Position numbers and translations under genes: made by a program | Origin: Treponema sp. | Lineage (GTDB): Bacteria; Spirochaetota; Spirochaetia; Treponematales; Breznakiellaceae | Direction: 5' to 3' | Assembly (NCBI GenBank): GCA_031276685.1 | Contig: JAISMQ010000191.1 | Location: 1 to 8,039 of the forward strand | Length of the DNA stretch: 8,039 nucleotides | The notes under the pieces: model-generated | What the model was told of the DNA's origin: nothing | The model's input: the letters and a program-made list of their open reading frames with translations, nothing else | The model's database searches: none | In this document: in pieces, positions 1 to 6,361 of the stretch | Layout of the letters: each line of letters starts with the position of its first letter | Position numbering within the stretch: position 1 is the stretch's first letter

Positions 1-1112
1 CGGCGAGCCACGCGGTACGCTACCAGTCCTACCTGGCCCGGCTGGAGCGCTTCGAAAAGAACACGTATTACGCGCGGGAGCATTACAACAACACCTACGC
101 CTACCTGAACGAGGCCAATTCCGTCCTGCAGCGGATCCGCGATCTGGCGGTGCAGGGCGCCCACGGGACCTTCGCCCCGGACGATCTTAAGATCATGGCC
201 GGGGAGATAAACGAGCTTGTCAAGGCCCTGGCGGACATTTCCAACGCCCAGGGGCCGGACGGCAAGCAGATCTTCGCCGGGGACCGCGCCTTTTCCGAAC
301 CCTTCCGCATGGTGGAGGGGACCGTCGCCGGGGGCGGGGAAAGCATGGTGGTCCGCGTGGAGTACCGGGGCGCCGGGGCTTCCCGCCGGACCGAGATAAG
401 CGACGGGGCCTACGCGGAACTGGATATTTCCGGCGGCGAGGCGTTCTGGGCGGAAAAGATGCAGGTTATCTCCACGCTGGACGCCAGCGAATACCGCGTT
501 ACCGCCGACACCAGCATTTTTGTCGACGGGGAGGAGATCCCGCTGGCCCTGGGGGACACGGTACAGGCGATTATCGCCAAGATCAACGATTCCCCCGCCC
601 CGGTAAAGGCCTACCTGGACCCGGAAAACCGCAGCCTTGCCCTGGAGGGGACCAGCGCCCACCTTATCCGCCTGGAAGACAGGCAGGGTTCCCAGGTCCT
701 CCAGGACCTGGGCCTTATCCGGGGGAACCCAACCAACGGGGCGCCCAACTGGAGCGATTCCGCGCGGGTGGCCGGGGGCTCCATTTTTGACATGGTGATC
801 CGGCTCCGGGACGCCCTGTACCGGGGGGACCAGGAATTCGCCGGCAGCCTGGGGATCGGGGGCATCGATCTTGCCCTGGGGAACCTGAACGCCCGAATCT
901 CCGAACTGGGGAGCCGGGAGGAGCGGGCGGAAATGACCTGGCAGCGCCTGAACCAGGAGATCCCCGACCTAACTGCCCAGCTTGGCCGGGAGGCGGGCCT
1001 TGACTTTATCGACGCCGCCACGGAACTGGGGATGATGGACTTCGCCCACCGGGCTGCCCTGCAGACCAGCGCCAAGATCCTCCCCACCACGCTGCTGGAT
1101 TTTTTACGGTAG
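1..1112 (+). CDS. flgL: Flagellar hook-filament junction protein FlgL (HAP3), 5' truncated
   Basis: FlgL is the second of two junction proteins that join the flagellar hook to the filament; in spirochetes the filament lies in the periplasm. The first complete codon is at position 3, and 369 residues are visible before the TAG at 1110-1112. The reading frame is open to the window edge, so the N-terminus is missing, probably about 50 residues. The visible start (ASHAVRYQSYLARLERF) is the conserved flagellin-like N-terminal helix just after the usual DP. It is followed by a long helix (NEANSVLQRIRDLAVQGA) and the FlgL/flagellin hallmark NAQGPDGKQIFAGD. The middle is the variable beta-rich domain. 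The C-terminus is the matching helical D0 segment (LGMMDFAHRAALQTSAKIL) ending LLDFLR. fliW follows after 35 nt. Order flgL-fliW-csrA is typical of spirochetes, with flgK expected just upstream. The identification is firm. Confidence 0.95.
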   Translation, partial: ASHAVRYQSYLARLERFEKNTYYAREHYNNTYAYLNEANSVLQRIRDLAVQGAHGTFAPDDLKIMAGEINELVKALADISNAQGPDGKQIFAGDRAFSEPFRMVEGTVAGGGESMVVRVEYRGAGASRRTEISDGAYAELDISGGEAFWAEKMQVISTLDASEYRVTADTSIFVDGEEIPLALGDTVQAIIAKINDSPAPVKAYLDPENRSLALEGTSAHLIRLEDRQGSQVLQDLGLIRGNPTNGAPNWSDSARVAGGSIFDMVIRLRDALYRGDQEFAGSLGIGGIDLALGNLNARISELGSREERAEMTWQRLNQEIPDLTAQLGREAGLDFIDAATELGMMDFAHRAALQTSAKILPTTLLDFLR

Positions 1113-1136
1113 GCGCCCTCAATGAAGCTGCGAGCT

Positions 1137-1141
1137 AGGAG
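1137..1141 (+). promoter_or_regulatory. Ribosome binding site of fliW
   Basis: AGGAG lies 6 nt before the GTG at 1148. It supports this non-ATG start for fliW, and the protein's first residues (KVQTKAFGFIEA) fit the normal FliW N-terminus. Confidence 0.7.
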
Positions 1142-1147
1142 AACGAG

Positions 1148-1591
1148 GTGAAAGTACAGACCAAGGCATTTGGCTTTATCGAAGCGGAGGAACGGCAGCG
1201 AATCGTATTCCCCCAGGGGCTTTTCGGCTTCGAGGATATCAAGGAATACGTGCTTTTGGACGCGGAGCGGCAGCCCTTCTACTGGCTCCAGTCGGTGGAG
1301 CATGAGCAGGTGGCCTTCGTCCTTATCAGCCCCTTTTTGGTCCGGCCCGATTACGAGCTGAACATCGGCAACGATGAGCTGGCGGACATCGGCATCGATT
1401 CGCCTGAAAAGGCCATTATCTTTACGATCGTCACGATCCCTGCGGACGGCGGCCCCATGACGACCAACCTCCAGGGGCCCCTGGCGATAAACCGGGACAC
1501 CCGCGAGGGCAAACAGGCCATTCTGAACGATCCGCGCTGGAAGACAAAACACGACATTCTGGCGGAAATCGCCGCCCGGACGGCAAGGTAG
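1148..1591 (+). CDS. fliW: Flagellar assembly factor FliW (CsrA antagonist)
   Basis: FliW is a small cytoplasmic protein that binds CsrA and blocks it, and that is itself titrated by flagellin. This links secretion of flagellin to its translation (established in Bacillus and Campylobacter). The 147-residue product has the normal family length. It shows the conserved blocks IVFPQGLFGFEDIKEYVLLD near residues 18-37, FYWLQSVEHEQVAFVLISP near 44-62, and the C-terminal LQGPLAINRDTREGKQAIL near 109-127. The start is GTG, chosen for the AGGAG 6 nt upstream. No in-frame ATG gives a full-length protein. The gene ends 3 nt before csrA, so the two are probably translationally coupled and made together, as expected for a protein and its antagonist. 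The identification is firm. Confidence 0.95.
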   Translation: MKVQTKAFGFIEAEERQRIVFPQGLFGFEDIKEYVLLDAERQPFYWLQSVEHEQVAFVLISPFLVRPDYELNIGNDELADIGIDSPEKAIIFTIVTIPADGGPMTTNLQGPLAINRDTREGKQAILNDPRWKTKHDILAEIAARTAR

Positions 1592-1594
1592 CCC

Positions 1595-1822
1595 ATGCTT
1601 ATACTATCCAGAAAGATCAACGAAAAGATCATGATAGGGGACGATATTTCCGTCTCCGTCATCGAGGTACGGGGCGATCAGGTACGCCTGGGGGTGGAGG
1701 CCCCCCGCGCGGTCAAGGTGTTCCGGCAGGAAGTTTTCGACGCCATCAAGGCGGAAAACAGGGCCGCCGCCGAATCCCGCCCCGTGCTTCCGGATATCGA
1801 AATCCCCAAAGCGCCCCGCTAA
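1595..1822 (+). CDS. csrA: Carbon storage regulator CsrA, translational regulator
   Basis: CsrA is a homodimeric RNA-binding protein that binds GGA motifs in 5' leaders and usually blocks translation. In bacteria with FliW its main target is often flagellin mRNA. The 75-aa product starts MLILSRKINEKIMIGDDI and keeps the core VRLGVEAPRAVKV. Arg44, the main RNA-contacting residue, is present in VFRQEVF. His43 of the E. coli protein is Phe here and the common Gly9 is Asn; as I recall, Phe43 also occurs in Borrelia CsrA. The C-terminal tail after about residue 60 (RPVLPDIEIPKAPR) makes it longer than the 61-aa E. coli protein. The start ATG is 3 nt after the fliW stop. A weak AAGG inside the fliW end (1585-1588) may serve as ribosome binding site, so coupling is likely. 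The next gene is convergent, which makes csrA the last gene of its operon. Confidence 0.95.
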   Translation: MLILSRKINEKIMIGDDISVSVIEVRGDQVRLGVEAPRAVKVFRQEVFDAIKAENRAAAESRPVLPDIEIPKAPR

Positions 1823-1843
1823 CACATTTTGCGCGCGCGACCC

Positions 1844-1865
1844 AAAAATCCGGCTCAAGCGGCCG
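1844..1865 (-). terminator. Possible weak terminator of the fliD to HD-GYP operon
   Basis: Read on the - strand just after the HD-GYP stop codon, CGGC and GCCG can pair as a 4-bp stem around a 7-nt loop, followed by GA and five T. The stem is short, so this is only a candidate. The 44-nt gap between the convergent stops holds no better hairpin for either strand. Confidence 0.25.
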
Positions 1866-1866
1866 C

Positions 1867-2985
1867 TCAGTCGTTGTCGCGGTTGGCTTCGTAGATCTTG
1901 TCGAATTCGTCGGCGATGATGTGGAAAACTTCGATAAGGAAGGGGTCGAAATGGGTCCCCCGTTCCGCCATCATCTTCGACACCGACGCTTCGTGGCTGA
2001 GCGAAGGCTTGTAGCTGCGCCGCATCCTTAGGGCGTCGTAAACGTCGGCGATGGAGACGATGCGGGCCGCCAGGGGGATCATCTCCCCCTCCAGTTGGAA
2101 GGGGTACCCGCCGCCGTCCCAGCGCTCGTGGTGGGCCAGGGCGATTTCCTTCGCCATGGGGTTGGGGTAGGTGGAGAGGATAAACGCGCCGTTCTTGGTA
2201 TGCTCCCGCATGACCGTCCATTCCCAGTCCGAAAGCGGGCCCTCTTTGTTCAGAATATCGTCGGGGGTGCCGATCTTGCCCACGTCGTGCATGCTGGCGA
2301 GAAAGCCGATGTTTTCGATAAAATCCGCGTCAATGGCGGGGTACTGGGACCCCAGGCTGTAGAACAGCTCTTCCGCCAGGCGCTTGGAGTAGTAATTGAC
2401 GCGGGCTATGTGCCGCCCCGTGTCGTTGTCCTTGAGTTTGGAAGCTTCCAGCAGGCTTAAAAAGACCGTCCTCAGAAGCCGGCGGTTTTCCTCGGTTACG
2501 TCGTCGAACATGACGACGAATTCACCGGGGTCCCTGACGACTTCCGCAGGGAATAGGTACACCCTGGTCTGCACGGTGGCCATGTCGTGGGACTTTATCT
2601 TGGTTTCGCCTTTCCAGGAGTACCCGTTCTTCCCCCCCACGATGGTTTCCCTGATCGTGCGGATATCCTCCACCTGGAAAAATTTGCCGAAAATGTCGAA
2701 AAAGTACTTCCGCGCCATACGGGGGAAGCCGAGAAAAAGATTATCGCAGGCGGGGTTGGCGGTGATGATCCTAAGCTGCCGGTCCACAAAGAGGATGGGG
2801 AATATGCTGCTCATAAAGGGGGTAAGGGCTACCGGGGTCGGGGACCGCTCGTCCGCCGCGTCCTTGCCCAGGCCGATTGCCCTGCCAAGAAGCCCGGCGC
2901 GGGGCGGGGCCTCCTCCTCCGCTTCCTCAAGCGGTTCCAGAGGCTCCAGCTCTTCGACAATCGTATCCAGTTCGCCGTCAGACAT
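1867..2985 (-). CDS. PAS-HD-GYP protein, probable cyclic-di-GMP phosphodiesterase
   Basis: The 372-aa protein probably hydrolyses the second messenger c-di-GMP, lowering its level in response to a signal sensed by its PAS domain. Residues 1-50 form an acidic, proline-rich, likely disordered leader. Residues about 55-160 are a PAS domain (ILFVDRQLRIITANPACDNLF). A helical linker (about 163-185) leads to the HD-GYP domain. The metal-binding set looks complete: H192 (GRHIARV), H233-D234 with K237 (MHDVGKIGTPD), H262 (EHTKNG), H285-H286 and D290 (HHERWDGGGYP), and D314 (IADVYDAL). The GYP motif at 293-295 is canonical, and GTHFDP (343-348) closes the domain. There is no receiver domain, signal peptide or membrane segment, so it should be cytosolic. 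The gene starts 23 nt after tsaB and lacks an obvious Shine-Dalgarno; its leader is AT-rich. It is the last gene of the run. The cognate receptor may be the PilZ protein upstream. Activity on cGAMP or similar molecules cannot be excluded. Confidence 0.9.
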   Translation of the reverse strand: MSDGELDTIVEELEPLEPLEEAEEEAPPRAGLLGRAIGLGKDAADERSPTPVALTPFMSSIFPILFVDRQLRIITANPACDNLFLGFPRMARKYFFDIFGKFFQVEDIRTIRETIVGGKNGYSWKGETKIKSHDMATVQTRVYLFPAEVVRDPGEFVVMFDDVTEENRRLLRTVFLSLLEASKLKDNDTGRHIARVNYYSKRLAEELFYSLGSQYPAIDADFIENIGFLASMHDVGKIGTPDDILNKEGPLSDWEWTVMREHTKNGAFILSTYPNPMAKEIALAHHERWDGGGYPFQLEGEMIPLAARIVSIADVYDALRMRRSYKPSLSHEASVSKMMAERGTHFDPFLIEVFHIIADEFDKIYEANRDND

Positions 2986-3008
2986 ATTTTTCTGCTATAT
3001 TCCAGGGC

Positions 3009-3689
3009 TTAGAGTTCCGCGTCGCTTTTTCGTATGTAGTTAGGGCCGGAAAGTACCTCACCCTTTCCATTATTCATAAAACCACTTTCTTTTGCAACCG
3101 CCGCCAGCTCCAGGGCGCGGCCTTTGCGGTACAGGGGGTCCAGGCGGATTTTGTCAAGAAGCCGCGCCGGGGCCCCCGCCTCGGTAAGCCGGCTGATGAA
3201 CAGCGGGGCGTCGGGGCCTGTCAGAATGACGGGATCGTCGAATTCAAGCGCGTATTCGCCGATACTGCCGGGATCGGCGTCCATATCCTCCGAAATTCGC
3301 CGCCCCCGCCGGTACAGGGCGCTGAAAAAGCGCCCTTTTTTGGCGTCGATGACGGGGATCACCATCCCCGGCCAGGGGGACCAGGGGTAGGCCATGCAGT
3401 CCAGCGTGGGGCAGGCGGCCAGGGGGACGCCCAGGGCCAGGGCTATCCCCTTGGCGGCGGAAAAGCCGATCCGCAGGCCCGTAAAGGAGCCGGGGCCCTT
3501 CATGCAGGCTACAGCCTCCAGATCCCCGGTTTTGAATCCGGCCTCGCAGAGCAGGGAATCCGCCATTTCCATAAGGCGTTCCGAATGGCCCAGCCCCGCG
3601 TCCGCCTCGCGGTACCAGTACCGGTCCCCCGACACCAGGGCGGCGGAGAGGACCGGGGTGGCCGTGTCCAGGGCGAGGATCAGGGCCAC
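3009..3689 (-). CDS. tsaB: tRNA t6A biosynthesis protein TsaB (YeaZ)
   Basis: TsaB is the catalytically inactive paralogue of TsaD. It forms the platform of the TsaB-TsaD-TsaE complex that attaches threonylcarbamoyl to A37 of ANN-decoding tRNAs in the cytosol. With a GTG start at 3687-3689 the protein is 226 aa, normal for the family, and begins MALILALDTATPVLSAAL, the standard ASKHA-fold first strand. GPGSFTGLRIGFSAAKG (about 65-81) is the family signature, and PVIDAKKGRFFSALY (about 112-126) and the ending NYIRKSDAEL also match. The frame stays open for 16 codons further upstream, but the family N-terminus argues for the GTG. From this start the gene overlaps the tsaE end by 10 nt, a sign of coupled translation. 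tsaD and tsaC are not in the window. Confidence 0.92.
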   Translation of the reverse strand: MALILALDTATPVLSAALVSGDRYWYREADAGLGHSERLMEMADSLLCEAGFKTGDLEAVACMKGPGSFTGLRIGFSAAKGIALALGVPLAACPTLDCMAYPWSPWPGMVIPVIDAKKGRFFSALYRRGRRISEDMDADPGSIGEYALEFDDPVILTGPDAPLFISRLTEAGAPARLLDKIRLDPLYRKGRALELAAVAKESGFMNNGKGEVLSGPNYIRKSDAEL

Positions 3690-4156
3690 GGATCGCCCCC
3701 GGCGGAAACGCGGATGATCCTGCCGTTTTCCCCGCATATCTCCAGTTCAACGGAGATCGTCCCGGCGGGCAGCGCGTCCCGGATGCGGTCGGCCCACTCG
3801 ACAAGGCAGATCCCCCCGCCGTAGAGCAGATCCCGGCCCCCCAGGGCTTCAAAGTCGTCCCCGCCGGAAAGCCGGTAGGCGTCAATATGGTAAAGGGGGA
3901 GGGGGGCCCCCCCGGGCCGGGCCTCGTATTCCGCGACGATGGTGTAGGTAGGGCTGGTTAGTTCTTCCCGCACGCCCAGGCCCTGCGCGATCCCCTGGGC
4001 CAGGCAGGTTTTCCCCGCCCCCAGGCCGCCCTGCAGGGCCAGCACCTGGCCCGGCCCAAGGCGGCGGGCGATGCGCCGCCCCAGGGCCTGGGTTTCCCCG
4101 GGGGAGTCCGAATAGAACTCAGCCAGGGAGCCCCCCGGACGAGTCCAGATCGTCAA
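3680..4156 (-). CDS. tsaE: tRNA t6A biosynthesis ATPase TsaE (YjeE)
   Basis: TsaE is a small P-loop ATPase needed for multi-turnover of the bacterial t6A complex with TsaB and TsaD. The 158-aa product shows the Walker A motif GGLGAGKT (43-50), the family signature TSPTYTIVAEY (67-77), HIDAYRL (90-96) with the conserved Asp, and VEWADRI (119-125). The start is uncertain. TTG at 4154-4156 is the first possible start after an in-frame stop, and no ATG or GTG lies before the domain. An AAAGG-like stretch sits only about 3-4 nt before it. With this start the gene overlaps the upstream 87-aa gene by 38 nt; initiation from a CTG nearer the domain would shorten it by about 10 residues. tsaB follows with a 10-nt overlap. 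The family call is firm. Confidence 0.92.
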   Translation of the reverse strand: MTIWTRPGGSLAEFYSDSPGETQALGRRIARRLGPGQVLALQGGLGAGKTCLAQGIAQGLGVREELTSPTYTIVAEYEARPGGAPLPLYHIDAYRLSGGDDFEALGGRDLLYGGGICLVEWADRIRDALPAGTISVELEICGENGRIIRVSAGGDPWP

Positions 4157-4382
4157 TGGCCTTTTTTAACGCGCTGCTGACGGGCACCAGGGGGTAGTCG
4201 ACCTGGTCGATAATGGTGATCAGGATCTCCTTTTGGCCCGTCGGCTTATGCTCGATGGAAAAATCGACGCGCACGTCCTGGGGTTTGTCGAAGATCTCTA
4301 CAATGGCCACGCCGCTGTAGAGCCTCCGGTAATATATGGGCACGTCCTTGCGGACAATGTCCTTTATGCCAAGAATATTCAT
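4119..4382 (-). CDS. Small conserved-looking protein of unknown function, 87 aa
   Basis: I do not recognise this protein. It starts at ATG 4380-4382 (MNILGIKDIVRKDVPIYY) and looks like a compact alpha/beta domain: charged strands and helices up to about residue 75, then a Ser/Gly-rich tail (LDSSGGLPG) encoded in the overlap with tsaE. It has no signal peptide, membrane segment, cysteine cluster or known nucleotide-binding motif. A GGCGG about 9 nt upstream is a possible weak ribosome binding site. It is probably real: it fills the space between the PilZ gene (55 nt upstream) and tsaE, has no better-looking frame across it, and has normal codon use with third-position G/C. Its position suggests a treponemal accessory protein for motility or for the t6A genes, but nothing in the sequence decides between them. 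Confidence 0.75.
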   Translation of the reverse strand: MNILGIKDIVRKDVPIYYRRLYSGVAIVEIFDKPQDVRVDFSIEHKPTGQKEILITIIDQVDYPLVPVSSALKKAIDDLDSSGGLPG

Positions 4383-4437
4383 CGGTCCAACCGCCTGCTA
4401 TTTAAAATTTGATCTCCCCGCTGCCTATCCGAATATT

Positions 4438-5523
4438 CTAGGTATCAATATACTCGAATACAAGGGCGTTGATAAGGTTAAGGGACTTCCGGGGCACCTT
4501 GAGGAATTTGACGTGCATCACCGTGCCGGTCCGGTTCCGGTTGATGCGCAGCACCTCCCCCAGGGTGACGACGTGCTGCCCCCCGGCGCTAAACGCGATC
4601 TTCAGCCGGACCCCGGCGGATATGACGCTGGAAGTCTGGATCGAGCAGCCCCCGATGGAAATGTCCAGAATCCTGCCCGCCGCCTTCCGCTTGTCCACCA
4701 CCATCTTCTGCTCCCGCTTCCGGGGCCCCGGCTCCAGCCGCACCAGGTTGAATTCGGCAGGGGCGGCGATCATGCGGCGGCGGAAACGGCGCTGGGAAAG
4801 CCGCTTAATCGCGCCGGAATGGACGATCTGCAGAACCTGGCCCGCGCCGGGGGCCTTGGTCGTACCGTAAACCGTGGAGCTGATGGAAAAACCGTTGCTG
4901 GACTTGGTAAAAAAGGACAGGGTAACCGGTTTGTTCCGGTCGATAGCGATAATGTCCCCCATGGCGTTCAGCGGGTTTTCCACCAGCAGGTAGGCCCCCC
5001 GCGACGACACGACGCGGACGGGGTAGCTGTCCTTGTCAACGATAAGGACGGCCGGGGTGTTTTCCGGGATTACCCGCGTGGAACTAACCCCCACGCCCCC
5101 CCCGGCGGCGGCTTCCAGGATATTGCGCGTTGAAAAGAGGACCGAAAGTTTTTGCTGGGTTTCCTCCTCCGCGCCCGAGTCTCGTTCAATGGAGTGGTAT
5201 GCCTGCCTGAAATGCCGGTCCAGCATGGCGGGCGACTGGACCAGCCGTTCCGGATCCGCGCCGCCGCCGCTTTTCAGGACAAAGGCGAACATCCTGGACT
5301 GCGCGGAATCCAGGCCGATGGAACGGGAGAATTTGCGGGCGCTAAGGCCGCCGGCAGCCTTTGGCTGCGGGGCGCTGATGCCGGAATTGGTAATGCCGAG
5401 CCGCTTTTTCGAAATGTTCACGATTACCAGAATGAGGACGAAAACCCCCACCCCGATAAGAAAGTAGACCGCGTCCATCGGATTGGTCTCTTTGTAAAAC
5501 TGCGGCATCTGTAACAGGTTCAA
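4438..5523 (-). CDS. Membrane-anchored PilZ-domain protein, candidate c-di-GMP receptor
   Basis: This is probably a c-di-GMP-responsive regulator, perhaps of flagellar function. From the TTG start it is 361 aa. A single membrane segment lies near residues 17-36 (AVYFLIGVGVFVLILVIVNI), followed by the basic SKKR, so the bulk should be cytoplasmic. Residues about 65-140 are helical and charged. Residues about 150-235 (PAVLIVDKDSYPVRVVSSRG) look like the YcgR-type N-terminal beta domain. Residues about 240-345 are a PilZ domain with both binding motifs: the RxxxR set in QRRFRRR (244-250) and DISIGG (287-292) for [D/N]xSxxG. The start is ambiguous. TTG 5521-5523 follows a G-run 3-5 nt upstream and lies 9 nt after the preceding stop; ATG at 5476-5478 (MDAVYFL) would give 346 aa with a compact signal anchor. 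The PAS-HD-GYP gene in the same run could supply the matching hydrolase. The PilZ call is strong; flagellar control is inference from context. Confidence 0.88.
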   Translation of the reverse strand: MNLLQMPQFYKETNPMDAVYFLIGVGVFVLILVIVNISKKRLGITNSGISAPQPKAAGGLSARKFSRSIGLDSAQSRMFAFVLKSGGGADPERLVQSPAMLDRHFRQAYHSIERDSGAEEETQQKLSVLFSTRNILEAAAGGGVGVSSTRVIPENTPAVLIVDKDSYPVRVVSSRGAYLLVENPLNAMGDIIAIDRNKPVTLSFFTKSSNGFSISSTVYGTTKAPGAGQVLQIVHSGAIKRLSQRRFRRRMIAAPAEFNLVRLEPGPRKREQKMVVDKRKAAGRILDISIGGCSIQTSSVISAGVRLKIAFSAGGQHVVTLGEVLRINRNRTGTVMHVKFLKVPRKSLNLINALVFEYIDT

Positions 5524-5532
5524 GTACCCCCC

Positions 5533-6348
5533 CTATGCCTTAATGGCGGCGTAGAACCGGAGCAGGCGGGGGGCCAGCTCGTATTCCGCCAGATCCCCCA
5601 CAAGGACCGTGTCCCGCTCTTCGTAAGCGCGGATAAGGTCCTTTAGGGTTGAATCGAATTCCCCGATGTAGCCCGGCACCCCTTCCACAGTTACATTTTC
5701 GGGGAGAAGCCCCTCGATTTTTAACAAATTGAAGATCCGGACGAGTTTTTCCGCCAGCGCGGAGAACAGGCCCATCGTTTCCGCGGCCCTGCGGTCCTTG
5801 CCGGTCTGTATGTCCAGCGGGAGCTCCCCCAGCCGCCGGGCCAGGGCTTCTACCAGGGCTTCGGAAGCGGCCAGTTCCCGGCGGGGGTCTTCCAGTTCCC
5901 TCAGCCGCTCCTCCAGCAGGCCCCGCAGTACCCCGGGGGCGGCCCCTTCCCCGGCGAAGGTTTTGTCCGCCATGGCCCACAGGTCCGGTATTTCGGATTT
6001 AAGGAAGCGGGCCCCCGGCATGGCCTCCCAGCGGGCCCGCAGGGCTTCCCGTTCCGCGTAGGCCGATTGTTCCAGCTCCCGGGCCGCGCCGTAGAGGGAC
6101 AGGACGGACTGGATCGCGTGTTCCGCCCAGGAACTGGTTTGCAGGTCCAGGGTTCCCACGGTAGCAAGGTCCCGGTTAAAAAAGCGGTCCAGCGAAGCCT
6201 CGCCGACGGTTTCCCCGTCCACCCTAAGGCCGGAAAGCCGGTAGCCGGATCCCCGCAGCCAGCTTTCCAGCGCCGAAAGCAGGTCCCCCAGGGTTTTTTC
6301 CTGCTCAAGGGTGATATCCGCCTGTTTCCCGTCAATAGTAATATTCAT
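5533..6348 (-). CDS. Unknown protein encoded after fliD, possible ubiquitin-like N-terminus and helical body
   Basis: I cannot name this 271-aa protein. Residues 1-70 (MNITIDGKQADITLEQEKTL at the start, then LSGLRVDGETV and TVGTLDLQT) alternate strands and one helix in a way that resembles a beta-grasp, ubiquitin-like fold. Residues 75-210 are rich in Glu, Arg, Ala and Leu and should form long amphipathic helices or coiled coil. The end (about 230-271, DLIRAYEERDTVLVGDLAEY then LAPRLLRFYAAIKA) is also helical. There is no signal peptide or membrane segment. The ATG at 6346-6348 is chosen because a strong AGGAAGG lies 6 nt upstream; a start 10 codons earlier has no such support. It lies 38 nt after fliD and 9 nt before the PilZ gene. 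In other phyla the slot beside fliD often holds the chaperones FliS or FliT, so a secretion chaperone or cap-associated role is possible, but only from position. Confidence 0.85.
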   Translation of the reverse strand: MNITIDGKQADITLEQEKTLGDLLSALESWLRGSGYRLSGLRVDGETVGEASLDRFFNRDLATVGTLDLQTSSWAEHAIQSVLSLYGAARELEQSAYAEREALRARWEAMPGARFLKSEIPDLWAMADKTFAGEGAAPGVLRGLLEERLRELEDPRRELAASEALVEALARRLGELPLDIQTGKDRRAAETMGLFSALAEKLVRIFNLLKIEGLLPENVTVEGVPGYIGEFDSTLKDLIRAYEERDTVLVGDLAEYELAPRLLRFYAAIKA

Positions 6349-6354
6349 GAATCG

Positions 6355-6361
6355 CCTTCCT
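6355..6361 (-). promoter_or_regulatory. Ribosome binding site of the 271-aa gene after fliD
   Basis: AGGAAGG on the - strand, 6 nt before the ATG at 6348, is the strongest Shine-Dalgarno in the - strand run. It fixes the start of the gene and rules against the start 30 nt further upstream, which would place this site inside the coding region. Confidence 0.75.

Noticed and set aside
611..1552. Long - strand frame opposite flgL and fliW (313 codons)
   Set aside because: It runs antisense to two well-identified genes, has low-complexity Arg/Ser-rich composition and no recognisable family. It is a by-product of high GC content.
1810..1830. AGCG/CGCT hairpin followed by TTTT at the end of csrA
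   Set aside because: The stem is only 4 bp with a 3-nt loop and the T-run begins 6 nt later, so it does not meet the pattern of an intrinsic terminator.
1858..1867. Perfect palindrome AGCGGCCGCT in the gap between the convergent genes
   Set aside because: A 10-bp GC palindrome is not rare at this base composition and it has no spacing or T-run that suggests a specific site; part of it is already used in the weak terminator candidate.
2877..3824. Long + strand frame opposite tsaB
   Set aside because: It lies antisense to a clear tsaB and tsaE and its Gly/Pro/Arg-rich product resembles no protein family.
3895..3916. G5-A-G6-C7-G3 stretch resembling a hairpin or G-quadruplex
   Set aside because: It lies inside the tsaE coding region and encodes an ordinary Gly/Pro loop (ARPGGAPLPLYH); there is no support for a regulatory role.
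4383..4437. Promoter in the 55-nt AT-richer gap before the 87-aa gene
   Set aside because: TTTAAA-like and AATATT segments occur, but no -35/-10 pair with normal spacing and no flagellar sigma-28 pattern could be made out.
4373..4438. Two GAATATTC palindromes flanking the gap before the 87-aa gene
   Set aside because: One copy is formed by the ATG-AAT-ATT start codons of the 87-aa gene, and a similar start occurs in the 271-aa gene. Two 8-mers are too little to call an operator.
4336..5133. Long + strand frame opposite the PilZ gene
   Set aside because: The reverse strand encodes a recognisable membrane anchor and PilZ domain; this frame is a shadow.
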